From NCBI GenBank assembly GCA_051867975.1, contig JBJDZM010000002.1, forward strand, positions 1-64,000: a DNA stretch of 64,000 nucleotides, given 5' to 3'. The notes below the pieces were generated by a model that was given only the letters and a program-made list of their open reading frames with translations, was not told the origin of the DNA and ran no database searches. Positions 50,175-58,444 of the stretch are shown here, piece after piece; the stretch's first letter is position 1, and each line of letters begins with the position of its first letter. This stretch comes from SVTX01 sp051867975 (GTDB lineage: Bacteria > Bacillota > Clostridia > Oscillospirales > CAG-272). Position numbers and translations under genes: made by a program.

Positions 50175-51566
50175 ATGAATCTCCTTGACACGATCGCCGC
50201 CATAAGTACGCCTTACGGTAAGGGCGGTATTGCAGTGATAAGAATTTCAGGCTCGGATGCCGTCTCGATTGCCGAAAAAGTCTTTATCCCAAAAAATAAA
50301 AATCCGCTTTCATCCTTTGAGAGCAACCACGCTGTATACGGCTCGATTCTCTCAAATAAGAACGGTAAAAAAACTGAAATTGATGACGGTATAGCCGTAG
50401 TATTTCGCGCGCCTGCATCGTTTACGGGTGAGGATACGGTTGAGATATCCTGCCACGGCGGAGTCCTCCTTACGCAAAGGGTGCTTGAAGCCGTGCTTGC
50501 CTCCGGTGCGAGAGCGGCGACCGCCGGCGAGTTTACCCGACGCGCCTTCATAAACGGCAAAATGACGCTCACAAGTGCCGAATCTCTCGGAGAATTGCTC
50601 TCCGCTTCGACCGATGAGCAGATAAGTCTTGCGCGCTCGGGACTCTCGGGAAGACTGTCAAGCGAAATATCTCTGATCTACAATTCGCTTTGTGACATTT
50701 TGGCGGCAATATACGCACACATCGACTACCCCGACGAGGATCTTGCCGACATCAGCCGCGACGAAATGCTTAAGGTTGCGGAAAAAAATCTTTCAAAACT
50801 TCGTCACCTCGCCGCGACCTATACAACGGGACATGCCGTCGGAGAAGGAATTGCCACGGCAATTGTCGGCAGGACAAACGCAGGAAAGAGTACGCTTTAT
50901 AACCTGATAGTCGGCAGAGATGCCGCTATCGTGACAGATATTGAAGGCACTACCCGTGATATTTTGACCGAGTCGGCAAAACTCGGCAAGGTAACCTTGC
51001 GCCTGTCCGACACCGCAGGTATTCGCTGCACCTCGGACAAGGTCGAATCTATCGGAATTGAGCGCGCGAGGCGCGAAGCGGAGTCCGCCGAGCTGATTTT
51101 AGCCGTATTTGACGGCAGCCGAGCGCCCGACAGTGATGATGTCGACTTCTGCAACTACCTCGAAACACTCAGCGGAATTAAAATCGCTATAATCAACAAG
51201 AGCGACCTCAAAACAGTACCCGAAATGCAGAGATTAGTCGAAAAATTCGACTTGTCTATTCCCTTCTCCGCCGAAACAGGCAAAGGCTTTGATGTCCTCT
51301 CTTCTGCGGTCGAAAAAATATACATCGACAACGACCTCGATATGGGGCAGAGCGCAATCATCGCAAATGCCCGTCAAAACGCGGCAATCATTCGCACTAT
51401 CGATACCCTTTCGGACGCAATTTTCTCTATCCGCCAAGAACTTCCCCTTGAGGTCTGCTGCGTTGAGGTCGAAAACGCCCTCTCCGCACTCGGCGAGCTT
51501 GACGGAAGAACCGTTTCCGATGACATTATCTCAAAAATTTTCGCAAATTTCTGCGTTGGAAAATAG
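50175..51566 (+). CDS. mnmE: tRNA modification GTPase MnmE
   Basis: 463 residues. The N-terminal tetrahydrofolate-binding domain shows TIAAISTPYGKGGIAVIRISG and GEDTVEISCHGG. The helical domain is split by a G domain with GRTNAGKSTLYN (G1), DTAGIR (G3) and NKSD (G4). It ends in CVGK, the family's C-terminal motif with the essential cysteine. MnmE with MnmG modifies the wobble uridine of several tRNAs. It is separated from jag and preceded by a GCGGCAGAATGGAG ribosome-binding segment also found before degV. Confidence 0.97.
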   Translation: MNLLDTIAAISTPYGKGGIAVIRISGSDAVSIAEKVFIPKNKNPLSSFESNHAVYGSILSNKNGKKTEIDDGIAVVFRAPASFTGEDTVEISCHGGVLLTQRVLEAVLASGARAATAGEFTRRAFINGKMTLTSAESLGELLSASTDEQISLARSGLSGRLSSEISLIYNSLCDILAAIYAHIDYPDEDLADISRDEMLKVAEKNLSKLRHLAATYTTGHAVGEGIATAIVGRTNAGKSTLYNLIVGRDAAIVTDIEGTTRDILTESAKLGKVTLRLSDTAGIRCTSDKVESIGIERARREAESAELILAVFDGSRAPDSDDVDFCNYLETLSGIKIAIINKSDLKTVPEMQRLVEKFDLSIPFSAETGKGFDVLSSAVEKIYIDNDLDMGQSAIIANARQNAAIIRTIDTLSDAIFSIRQELPLEVCCVEVENALSALGELDGRTVSDDIISKIFANFCVGK

Positions 51567-51586
51567 ATAGATTGCGCTATGGATTT

Positions 51587-51900
51587 AGGGAAACCCTTTT
51601 TAGAAAAAAGGGTTTTCCCTATAACCCTTCCCAAAAACTTTTAATATGGGTTTCTAACTAAGGTGAAGTAGACGCAATATGCACCGTGAGGATAAACTGA
51701 ATCAAAATCAATTTGGTGCAAACCGCTCCCTGCAAGCAGGGAGTCCGAGTCACATTTCAAATTCAACCTACTGAGATATTGCGTATTGGAACAGTATTAA
51801 ACCCAGCCGAGAAAGAAAAATTCAAGTCGAAGTAATCTTAAGTTGAAAATTGAGTTTGCTGAGAAGGTTTGTGTTAGAACTTTGTTTAACCCATCCGAGG
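51587..51900 (+). repeat. Dispersed structured element, copy A (plus sense)
   Basis: It fills the region between mnmE and ymdB. A hairpin AGGGAAACCC.../GGGTTTTCCCT with a CTTTTT/AAAAAAG tip (51587-51620) is followed by CCCAAAAACTTTTAATAT (51631-51648). Then TGCACC (51680-51685) pairs with GGTGCA (51715-51720) around 29 bases, followed by AAACCGCTCC, a perfect stem CTCCCTGC/GCAGGGAG (51726-51743), GTCCGAGTC, and TTAAACCCAGCCGA (51797-51810). Copy B at 14715-15119 has the same order and the same 29-base spacing. It ends close to the ymdB ribosome-binding site, so it may also act as a leader. Confidence 0.78.
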
Positions 51901-51907
51901 AGGAACA

Positions 51908-52675
51908 ATGAAAATACTTGCAATTGGCGACATTGTGGGAACACGCGCCATTAAATATTTAAGAGAAAAGCTCTGGAAGCTTCGAGATGAGAAAAAGATT
52001 GACTTTGTAATTGCAAACGGGGAAAATGCGACCGAAATACACGGGCTATCCGCCGCCGACGCGCAGGCTATCCTCGACTGTGGCGTGGATTTTATAACGC
52101 TCGGAAATCACACGTGGAATAAACGTGATATATACGCCTTTTTGGACTTAAACGGCGAGTGCATAATCCGCCCTGCAAACTACCCCGGCAGTGCTCCGGG
52201 CTACGGCTATTCAATAGTGGATATACAAGGCTACCGCACGCTTATTATGAATGTCCTCGGTCAGGTGTTTTTGGAGCCGGTCGGGGATCCGTTTGAAGCG
52301 GTTGAGTACATTTTGGCGCGTGAAGAAGGCAATTTTGACCTCTCAATACTTGATATTCACGCCGAGGCAACGAGCGAAAAATATGCAGTAGCGCATGTTT
52401 TCGACGGCAAAATCAACATGATCTTCGGCACTCACACCCATGTCCCGACTGCCGACACACAAATACTTCCGGGCGGCACTGCATACGTCACCGACCTCGG
52501 GATGACGGGACCTCGAAACGGCGTACTCGGGGTCGATGCAGAAGCAACGATAACCAAAATGAGAATGCATATGCCCACCCGTTTCACGGTCGCGGACGGA
52601 GAAATCAGCGCCGACGCGATAATATTTGAGCTTGACGGCGACAAGGTGACAAGAATTGAAAGGATCGTTTTCTGA
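51908..52675 (+). CDS. ymdB: YmdB-type metallophosphoesterase (TIGR00282 family)
   Basis: 255 residues. Metal-binding motifs are KILAIGDIVGTRAIKYL at the start, FVIANGENATEIHGLS, LGNHTWNKRDIY, and the late His residues in DIHAEATSEKYA and FGTHTHVPTAD. These enzymes hydrolyse cyclic nucleotides (2',3'- or 3',5'-cyclic) and affect biofilm choice in Bacillus. GAGGAGG lies 6 bases before the ATG. It lies 11 bases upstream of the acetyltransferase gene. Confidence 0.95.
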   Translation: MKILAIGDIVGTRAIKYLREKLWKLRDEKKIDFVIANGENATEIHGLSAADAQAILDCGVDFITLGNHTWNKRDIYAFLDLNGECIIRPANYPGSAPGYGYSIVDIQGYRTLIMNVLGQVFLEPVGDPFEAVEYILAREEGNFDLSILDIHAEATSEKYAVAHVFDGKINMIFGTHTHVPTADTQILPGGTAYVTDLGMTGPRNGVLGVDAEATITKMRMHMPTRFTVADGEISADAIIFELDGDKVTRIERIVF

Positions 52676-52686
52676 TAAGGATTTTT

Positions 52687-53214
52687 ATGGAGATTAGAAG
52701 AACAAAATGCGAGGATTTGTCTGCGCTCATGCAAATTTTTGACGAGGCGCGGGGAACGATCGCTTCTCTCGGCATCGACCAGTGGCAAGACGGTTATCCT
52801 ACGCGCGACATAATAGAAGAAGACGTAAAAAAAGCGCAGTCATACTGCGTTTTGTGTGAGTCGGACGACGGAGGCTGTGAGATCGTCGGAACGTTTGCGC
52901 TCATTGACTACGGAGAGCCGACGTACGATAAAATTTTTGACGGCAAGTGGCTCACAGGTGACCTTAGCGACGGCTATTTCGCCATTCACCGTGTCGCGAT
53001 ATCGGTCAAAAACCGAGGAAGCGGAATTTCGACGCAAATAATTGATTTTTGCGCTGAGCAGGCAAGAAACGCAGGAAAAATCTCGCTTAGAATCGACACC
53101 CACCGAGGAAATCTTGTCATGCGCCGTATGCTCGAAAAACACGGTTTTGTCCACTGCGGGACCATATATCTTTCAGACGGAGCAGAGCGAGTCGCGTACG
53201 AAAAGATGCTCTGA
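52687..53214 (+). CDS. GNAT family N-acetyltransferase
   Basis: 175 residues. The GNAT core is visible as YFAIHRVAISVKNRGSGISTQIIDFCAEQARNAG (motif A with R/Q-x-x-G-x-G/A pattern RGSGIS) and MRRMLEKHGFVHCGTI (motif B), from about residue 105. The acceptor is unknown. A terminator follows at 53262-53298. Eleven bases after ymdB, so probably co-transcribed. Confidence 0.9.
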   Translation: MEIRRTKCEDLSALMQIFDEARGTIASLGIDQWQDGYPTRDIIEEDVKKAQSYCVLCESDDGGCEIVGTFALIDYGEPTYDKIFDGKWLTGDLSDGYFAIHRVAISVKNRGSGISTQIIDFCAEQARNAGKISLRIDTHRGNLVMRRMLEKHGFVHCGTIYLSDGAERVAYEKML

Positions 53215-53230
53215 TAATATTATTCTGAGA

Positions 53231-53298
53231 AGGGGCTGTTGCAAAACTCGCATAATGCACAAAAAACAAGGTTTCTCAACCGGAAAAAGCCTTGTTTT
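53231..53298 (+). terminator. Terminator with insertion-sequence-end-like sequence
   Basis: AGGGGCTGTTGCAAAACT (53231-53248) resembles the end of some IS families. A hairpin ACAAGG/CCTTGT (about 53265-53295) with a T-run follows. The stretch 53299-53566 is without genes; I see a TTGACA at 53357-53362 but no good partner box. Confidence 0.5.
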
Positions 53299-53566
53299 CT
53301 GTTTGTTTGATAAGGTATAATATTTTTCGCAAATTCAAAAAAGTTCGGGAAAAATTATTGACAGTACCTATAAAGCAATATTCGTATTTACCAAGCCTGA
53401 ATGGTTATTATAGACCACTCTGCATAATTCTCAAACCATAACGTACATCCGGTTCCTTTACCTACCCACGATCCCCCAACTAAACGAATCGCTTCTCTGT
53501 TCTTAGTCTCAGGTGATTCACACAACAATAGATTATTATTTCATAAGTAATAACAGAAAGTATGCA

Positions 53567-54889
53567 TCACTTGAGTTTAATAAAATCTTCTCTGCTGTAG
53601 AAATCTTCAATCACCTTACATATCGCATTCGAAATCTCTCGATTTATAGAACCTCTGTCTTTGCCCGTTTCGATTGCCTTCAAGAATGCCACAAGCTCAT
53701 ATCTGATTCCTTCGCCGTCTAATTGATAGAAATATCTCTTATTCTCACTTTGATTCTCATATCGAATCTCGAAATATTCAGTTTTCCACCACGGAGCCGG
53801 AATGTAAATGTAACCTTTTGTTCCCGAAACAATCAGGTCTCCCTCTGATTTGACACCTTTACCGACTTTAACTGTCGCCACTGCATCTTCATATACGAAA
53901 TCAATTTTTGTAAAAATGTCAAATGTTTCATTCAACATTTTTGATACTATTCTTTTTTCTTTATATTCTGTACCCAATAACTGAAAAATCGGAAGCATTA
54001 CCGTTGGACCCCAAGCATTGATACTGTTCCAGGTATTGTCTATTTTGTTTTCTTCAATAAGTTCTATATCTCTAAGGCTTGTTGCTGTAGCATCTATGGA
54101 AACAATTTTCCCGATTTTCCCGCCTTTTGCCAAGAGCAACATTCTTGAATATGCCGTTGAGTAGGCAGTTTTAATGGAATCCATTAAAATACAATTCTTT
54201 TGTTCTGCGAATTCATGTAATTCTTTGCTTTGCTCATTTGTTAATGCAACAGGAGCTTCACAAAGAACATGTTTGCCGCATTCAATAGCTTTTTTTATCT
54301 GTTCATAGTGTAAACGAGGCTGAGAAAAAATGTATATAGCATCAACGCAAGAAAGCAGTTCTTCATATGAGGCGACTCTTCTTATTCCGATTTCTCTGTC
54401 ACTATCGGTATAAATAGCTTCTGCAGCTAAACCGTTAACTAAACGCGACTCGTTTAAAAATTTATCTATTACAATTGATTCTCCAACAAATCCAAGTTTT
54501 ACCTGTCTCTTCTCAGCTCTGATTTCGGAACTTGAAACTCCTTGTGTTCTGTCAAGATATACAACTTTGCAGTACTCATTCAGATAATCAAACTGACCAA
54601 CCCAGTCAGACCCTACAGTAAAAATGTCTACATCGAGTCTTCGGATGTCATCAATTTTCTGCCCTTCATACTCTTCGATAATAATTTCATCAGCTATACC
54701 GGTAGCTCTGACCGCTTCAACACGCTCCATTAGTGACTGCTGCACATTAATCTTGCCGCGAGTCTTGTCAAAATCATCGGCAGTAACTCCGACAATTAAG
54801 TAATCTCCCAGCTCTTTCGCTCTCTCTAAAAGTCTGATATGACCATAGTGGAGCAAATCAAAAGTACCGTATGTAATTACTTTTGTCAT
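53567..54889 (-). CDS. TagD-like cytidylyltransferase fused to Gfo/Idh/MocA oxidoreductase
   Basis: 440 residues. The start at 54889 has GGAGG 9 bases upstream; an in-frame TTG lies at 54904. Residues 1-130 are a cytidylyltransferase domain like glycerol-3-phosphate cytidylyltransferase (TYGTFDLLHYGHIRLLERA with H-x-G-H, and RTQGVSSSEIR, the R-T-x-G-x-S/T-T/S-S region). Residues about 140-440 show an oxidoreductase of the Gfo/Idh/MocA type (KLGFVGES at the Rossmann turn, GKHVLCEAPVALT in the place of the EKP motif). The nucleotide turn is degenerate. It may build and then oxidise or reduce a CDP-linked unit. Last gene of the polysaccharide locus. Confidence 0.88.
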   Translation of the reverse strand: MTKVITYGTFDLLHYGHIRLLERAKELGDYLIVGVTADDFDKTRGKINVQQSLMERVEAVRATGIADEIIIEEYEGQKIDDIRRLDVDIFTVGSDWVGQFDYLNEYCKVVYLDRTQGVSSSEIRAEKRQVKLGFVGESIVIDKFLNESRLVNGLAAEAIYTDSDREIGIRRVASYEELLSCVDAIYIFSQPRLHYEQIKKAIECGKHVLCEAPVALTNEQSKELHEFAEQKNCILMDSIKTAYSTAYSRMLLLAKGGKIGKIVSIDATATSLRDIELIEENKIDNTWNSINAWGPTVMLPIFQLLGTEYKEKRIVSKMLNETFDIFTKIDFVYEDAVATVKVGKGVKSEGDLIVSGTKGYIYIPAPWWKTEYFEIRYENQSENKRYFYQLDGEGIRYELVAFLKAIETGKDRGSINREISNAICKVIEDFYSREDFIKLK

Positions 54890-54904
54890 ACCGACATCCT
54901 CCAA

Positions 54905-55978
54905 TTACAAAAGATTCCTCTTTTGCATATCTTTTAAAGCATCGATAAGTGATGTATTATCTTCGTGTGTTAATGCGCCTATATGCCCAACTCTGAAAAT
55001 AGTATCCTTCATATCCCCACCATTAGGACAAATCCAGATTCCATACTCGTCTTTTAATGTCAAGAAAACATCATAAGCATTAGCTGTTGTCGGATGGACA
55101 GATGTTACTCCGTTGGCAGGGCTTTCCGAAACAAGCTCAAACGGGAGTTCCTTTATTTTTGCTCGAAAATCTTCCGCCTGTGCTGCAACACGTGCAACCT
55201 CAGCATCAGCTCCCCCGTTTCTTTCAATCTCTTTGAGCCTTTCGTTTATCTGCAAAAGGATACCCACCGCAGGTGTAAAAGGAGTCTGACCTCTCTCTTG
55301 GTCTTTAAGTGCGTCTTTCAAATTGAAATACATACTTCTGACATTTGATGACTCAATTCTTTCAAGTCCATTTGGCGAGAGAACAATAATTGAAATACCG
55401 GGAGGGCATGCCAGAACCTTTTGAGATCCTGTAATCATTACATCTGCTCCGCACTCTGCCATATTAAAGGGGTCAGCCAAAAATGCAGATACGCAATCAC
55501 AGACAAAGAACATGTTATTCTTTTTACAGAAGTCACCAATCATCATCGTGTCATAGAGAACAGCCGTTGACGTCTCATCAACATTGACAAGCAGTCCTGT
55601 AAATCCTTGATTGTCGTATTCGTATAATCTTTCCTTAGTGAGTTTTTTTCCGTGTTCCAGCTTCAAGACAACATGAGGGATCTCGTGTATCTCACAAAGC
55701 TCAACAAACCGCCGACCAAAACTACCGCCGTTGATTACAAGTACCTTATCGTCCTTTGAAAAACAGTTCATTACAACAGCTTCCATAGAGCCGGTGCTTG
55801 AGCATGTCATAAATACAGCTCTGGATCCTTCCGGTGCCTTTGAGTATTCAAGCATATATTTTTCGTTTTCAAGCATTACAGCAGAAAACTCAGCTGTTCT
55901 GAAATATGGAACCTGTTCTGCTCCGATTGAACGAACTCCATCAGATGACATTACAGGACCAACAGTAAAATTAAGCAT
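54905..55978 (-). CDS. Class V aminotransferase (PhnW/AGT-like)
   Basis: 357 residues. A PLP-dependent class V fold: VFMTCSSTGSMEAVVMNC (about 55-72), the DETSTAVLYD region near 137, VCDCVSAFLADPF (aspartate for the pyridine nitrogen near 160), and ITGSQKVLACPPG with the PLP lysine at about 190. The closest visible group is the 2-aminoethylphosphonate-pyruvate or alanine-glyoxylate type. Substrate unknown. GGAGAAGAATGCT lies before the ATG. It lies between the SDR and the TagD-fusion genes. Confidence 0.88.
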   Translation of the reverse strand: MLNFTVGPVMSSDGVRSIGAEQVPYFRTAEFSAVMLENEKYMLEYSKAPEGSRAVFMTCSSTGSMEAVVMNCFSKDDKVLVINGGSFGRRFVELCEIHEIPHVVLKLEHGKKLTKERLYEYDNQGFTGLLVNVDETSTAVLYDTMMIGDFCKKNNMFFVCDCVSAFLADPFNMAECGADVMITGSQKVLACPPGISIIVLSPNGLERIESSNVRSMYFNLKDALKDQERGQTPFTPAVGILLQINERLKEIERNGGADAEVARVAAQAEDFRAKIKELPFELVSESPANGVTSVHPTTANAYDVFLTLKDEYGIWICPNGGDMKDTIFRVGHIGALTHEDNTSLIDALKDMQKRNLL

Positions 55979-55991
55979 AGCATTCTTCTCC

Positions 55992-56777
55992 TTAATTTAT
56001 CTCAGGCAATTGATAACTTTGATCATCATATGTGATGGTCGCAGCACCCCCGGAAATATAAACCAAGTCACCAACAATCATTCTTCCGCTAGTACCAACT
56101 AGTTGAATTGCGAGACTGGCAACCTCTTCAGCTGTACAATACCGTTTTGAAGGGTTCTTTTCGTTATACAAGTCACTTCCATCTTTACCTAACATCTCCG
56201 TAGCTGTCGGTCCAGGCGCAATACCATTTACAACTATATCATATGGAATTAAAGCCTTTGCCAATCCACTGGTAAGCCCCCTAATGGCCCATTTGGACAG
56301 CATATATGGATTAATTGCGGGTCTTGCTGAAGATGTGCTACCAACCATTAGGATATTGCCTTTTATTTCATTACGTATCATGTATTTAGAAAACAACTGC
56401 GACAGAAAAAAAACAGCTTTAATATTGGTGTTCATTACTCTATCAAACTCATCTTCCGTTATAACCGGAAATAATTGCTGGCACATCACACCGGCATTAT
56501 TAACCAAAATGTCAATTTTGAAAGGAAGATTTGCTAAATACCCATCCATAACATTTAACATGCTCTCGGTATCCGAAATATCTAAGCTTAATGTCCTAAT
56601 CTTTTCGTCATACTGGAGACCTAAACTTGCCTTGGCTCTTAGCAGCTTCTCACCATTTCTCCCTATCAGTACAACATTATCTATATTCCCAACTAATAGT
56701 TGTTTTGCTATTTCAAACCCGATTCCACTTCCACCACCGGTGATTATTGCATTTCTTCCTTTAAAATCGTTGACCAT
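55992..56777 (-). CDS. Short-chain dehydrogenase/reductase
   Basis: 261 residues. Rossmann motif AIITGGGSGIGFEIAKQL (T-G-x3-G-x-G) at the start, NNAG near 90, and the active-site sequence GSTSSARPAINPYMLSKWA (catalytic Ser, Tyr-x3-Lys). It contains ISGGAATITYDDQ near the end. The gene shares one base with the stop of the upstream ThDP enzyme (TAATG). It reduces a carbonyl intermediate, presumably from the ThDP enzyme; that is inference. Confidence 0.92.
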   Translation of the reverse strand: MVNDFKGRNAIITGGGSGIGFEIAKQLLVGNIDNVVLIGRNGEKLLRAKASLGLQYDEKIRTLSLDISDTESMLNVMDGYLANLPFKIDILVNNAGVMCQQLFPVITEDEFDRVMNTNIKAVFFLSQLFSKYMIRNEIKGNILMVGSTSSARPAINPYMLSKWAIRGLTSGLAKALIPYDIVVNGIAPGPTATEMLGKDGSDLYNEKNPSKRYCTAEEVASLAIQLVGTSGRMIVGDLVYISGGAATITYDDQSYQLPEIN

Positions 56778-58444
56778 TATAAATCACCCAACTGTTCTTC
56801 CAATTTTCGGTATACATTTAGCGTTACCTGACCATCAGATACAGTTTCTGTAAAGGCCTCTAAGACAATTGGCTTATCGCTAGTACCCACGAACGTCTTT
56901 AATTTGTCATCCAGTTCATCTTCAGCCCGCACTGAAAGGTACTTAAATCCCGCCGATATTGCCCAACCTTCCGCATTTATGGTATGTTTCGCTCCAATAT
57001 GTAAATCTATTGTCTTATTTTTGCTTGCTCCCGGTGAAATATAGAACTCACCACCGCCGAAGTTATTAACGACTAAAATCCTCACATTATTCTTTATATG
57101 CCTGATTTGCAGAGCATTCATTGCATAGAAAAAACTTAGGTCGCCAACAACGATAAAAGATAAATCATCCGTACAGTATGCCTGTCCTAAAAATGTTGGT
57201 AAGTTTCCATCAATACCAAATGTATTTACGTTTGAATATACTCTAACCGATTCGTCGATTTCAAAAAACTGAGCAAGTCTAGTGGCATTTAAAATGCTTA
57301 GATGTAGTAGAGAGTTATTAGGTATTATTCTCAGAAAACTACCTATTACAGAGAAATTTGAGTATGGCAATTCAGGTAATACAGCATGCTCGTCCAGTTT
57401 CTTCCACTTCTCATAGTACTTGGTGTCGTAAGCATCAACTTTGCTCATTATCTGATTGCAGAGGTCAGTAACCCTTGTATGTATGATTTTAGTTTGAGAT
57501 TTAAAGCAATCTCTAATAACACCGTCTTCGCACACAGCCCAATGCTCAAACAATCTTGCATTTGCTTTTAGTAAATCTTTTGTTCTTTCCTGAAAATTCA
57601 GGCCACAAGTAATTACAATATCAGGCAAGTATTTCTGAATTGTTTTTGAATTCAGCCCCTTAATCACTCTGGAAGCATTGATGTTCTTGCTTGATTTAAA
57701 ATTCGATAAAGAATCTGTAAGAACCGGTATATTATACTTTTCAACGAACTCTCTAATAATACTCTTTTCATCGTCACTCAGTACAATGTCTTGGCCAAAC
57801 ACAAACAAGATATTTTTGCCTTTGAATGAGGCATATATATCCTCAAAGTCTGAGCGAATATCATAGTAATCAATAAATTTGATATCATTGATTCCGTACT
57901 TGTGCTGTCCATCTTCCATCATGTCATTTGCATCACCGATAAGCGGAACATTAATATGAATAGGACCTCCGCCATTGTTCTTTAATGCAATAAAGGCCTC
58001 ATTTAGAATTCGCTGGCAATACCATACATCCTCTTCATCCTTGATTACAGGCAGATTTATATTCTTCTTAGTAATGGAATCAAACAATGACATTTGATCA
58101 ATTTTTTGTGTTTCTAACTGGTTTAACACATACGGAGAACGATCAAACGTAATAACCACCAATGGTACATTGGAATAGAATGCCTCCGAAACACCACTGA
58201 CATAATTAGAAACCGCTGTTCCGCTTGTACATGCTATGGCAACAAGTTCTTTGCTCTCTTGTGCAAGCCCCATTCCAAAGAACGCCGCGTTTCTTTCATC
58301 GACTACCGAGAAACATTCAAAATCTTCATCGACTTCAACAGCGGAGATAAACGGAATATTTCTTGAACCGGAAGACAGTACGATTTTCTTTATTCCATGC
58401 CTTTTCAAAAAAGCCACTAATATTTTGTTATTTATGTATTCCAT
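56777..58444 (-). CDS. MenD-like thiamine diphosphate enzyme
   Basis: 555 residues. The N-terminal Pyr domain has IVLSSGSRNIPFI and VVDERNAAFFGMGLA (the catalytic glutamate), similar to MenD's SPGSRSTP and DERGLGF segments. The middle domain spans about 190-330. The PP domain has VVGDLSFFYAMNAL and NNVRILVVNNFGGGEF (G-D-x-S...N-N motif). MenD proper joins 2-oxoglutarate and isochorismate, but no menaquinone genes are nearby; the neighbours suggest a carboligase or decarboxylase for a surface-sugar substituent. It begins inside the end of the upstream gene (17-base overlap). Confidence 0.88.
   Translation of the reverse strand: MEYINNKILVAFLKRHGIKKIVLSSGSRNIPFISAVEVDEDFECFSVVDERNAAFFGMGLAQESKELVAIACTSGTAVSNYVSGVSEAFYSNVPLVVITFDRSPYVLNQLETQKIDQMSLFDSITKKNINLPVIKDEEDVWYCQRILNEAFIALKNNGGGPIHINVPLIGDANDMMEDGQHKYGINDIKFIDYYDIRSDFEDIYASFKGKNILFVFGQDIVLSDDEKSIIREFVEKYNIPVLTDSLSNFKSSKNINASRVIKGLNSKTIQKYLPDIVITCGLNFQERTKDLLKANARLFEHWAVCEDGVIRDCFKSQTKIIHTRVTDLCNQIMSKVDAYDTKYYEKWKKLDEHAVLPELPYSNFSVIGSFLRIIPNNSLLHLSILNATRLAQFFEIDESVRVYSNVNTFGIDGNLPTFLGQAYCTDDLSFIVVGDLSFFYAMNALQIRHIKNNVRILVVNNFGGGEFYISPGASKNKTIDLHIGAKHTINAEGWAISAGFKYLSVRAEDELDDKLKTFVGTSDKPIVLEAFTETVSDGQVTLNVYRKLEEQLGDL

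Noticed and set aside
51587..51900. T-box leader before ymdB
   Set aside because: No AAGGTGGTACCGCG-type T-box sequence or terminator/antiterminator pair.
53567..55978. Aminoethylphosphonate synthesis genes
   Set aside because: The aminotransferase is PhnW-like, but no PEP mutase or classical phosphonopyruvate decarboxylase is in the window; only a cautious CDP-substituent hypothesis is kept.
56777..58444. True menaquinone gene menD
   Set aside because: No other men genes nearby; the locus is devoted to surface glycans.
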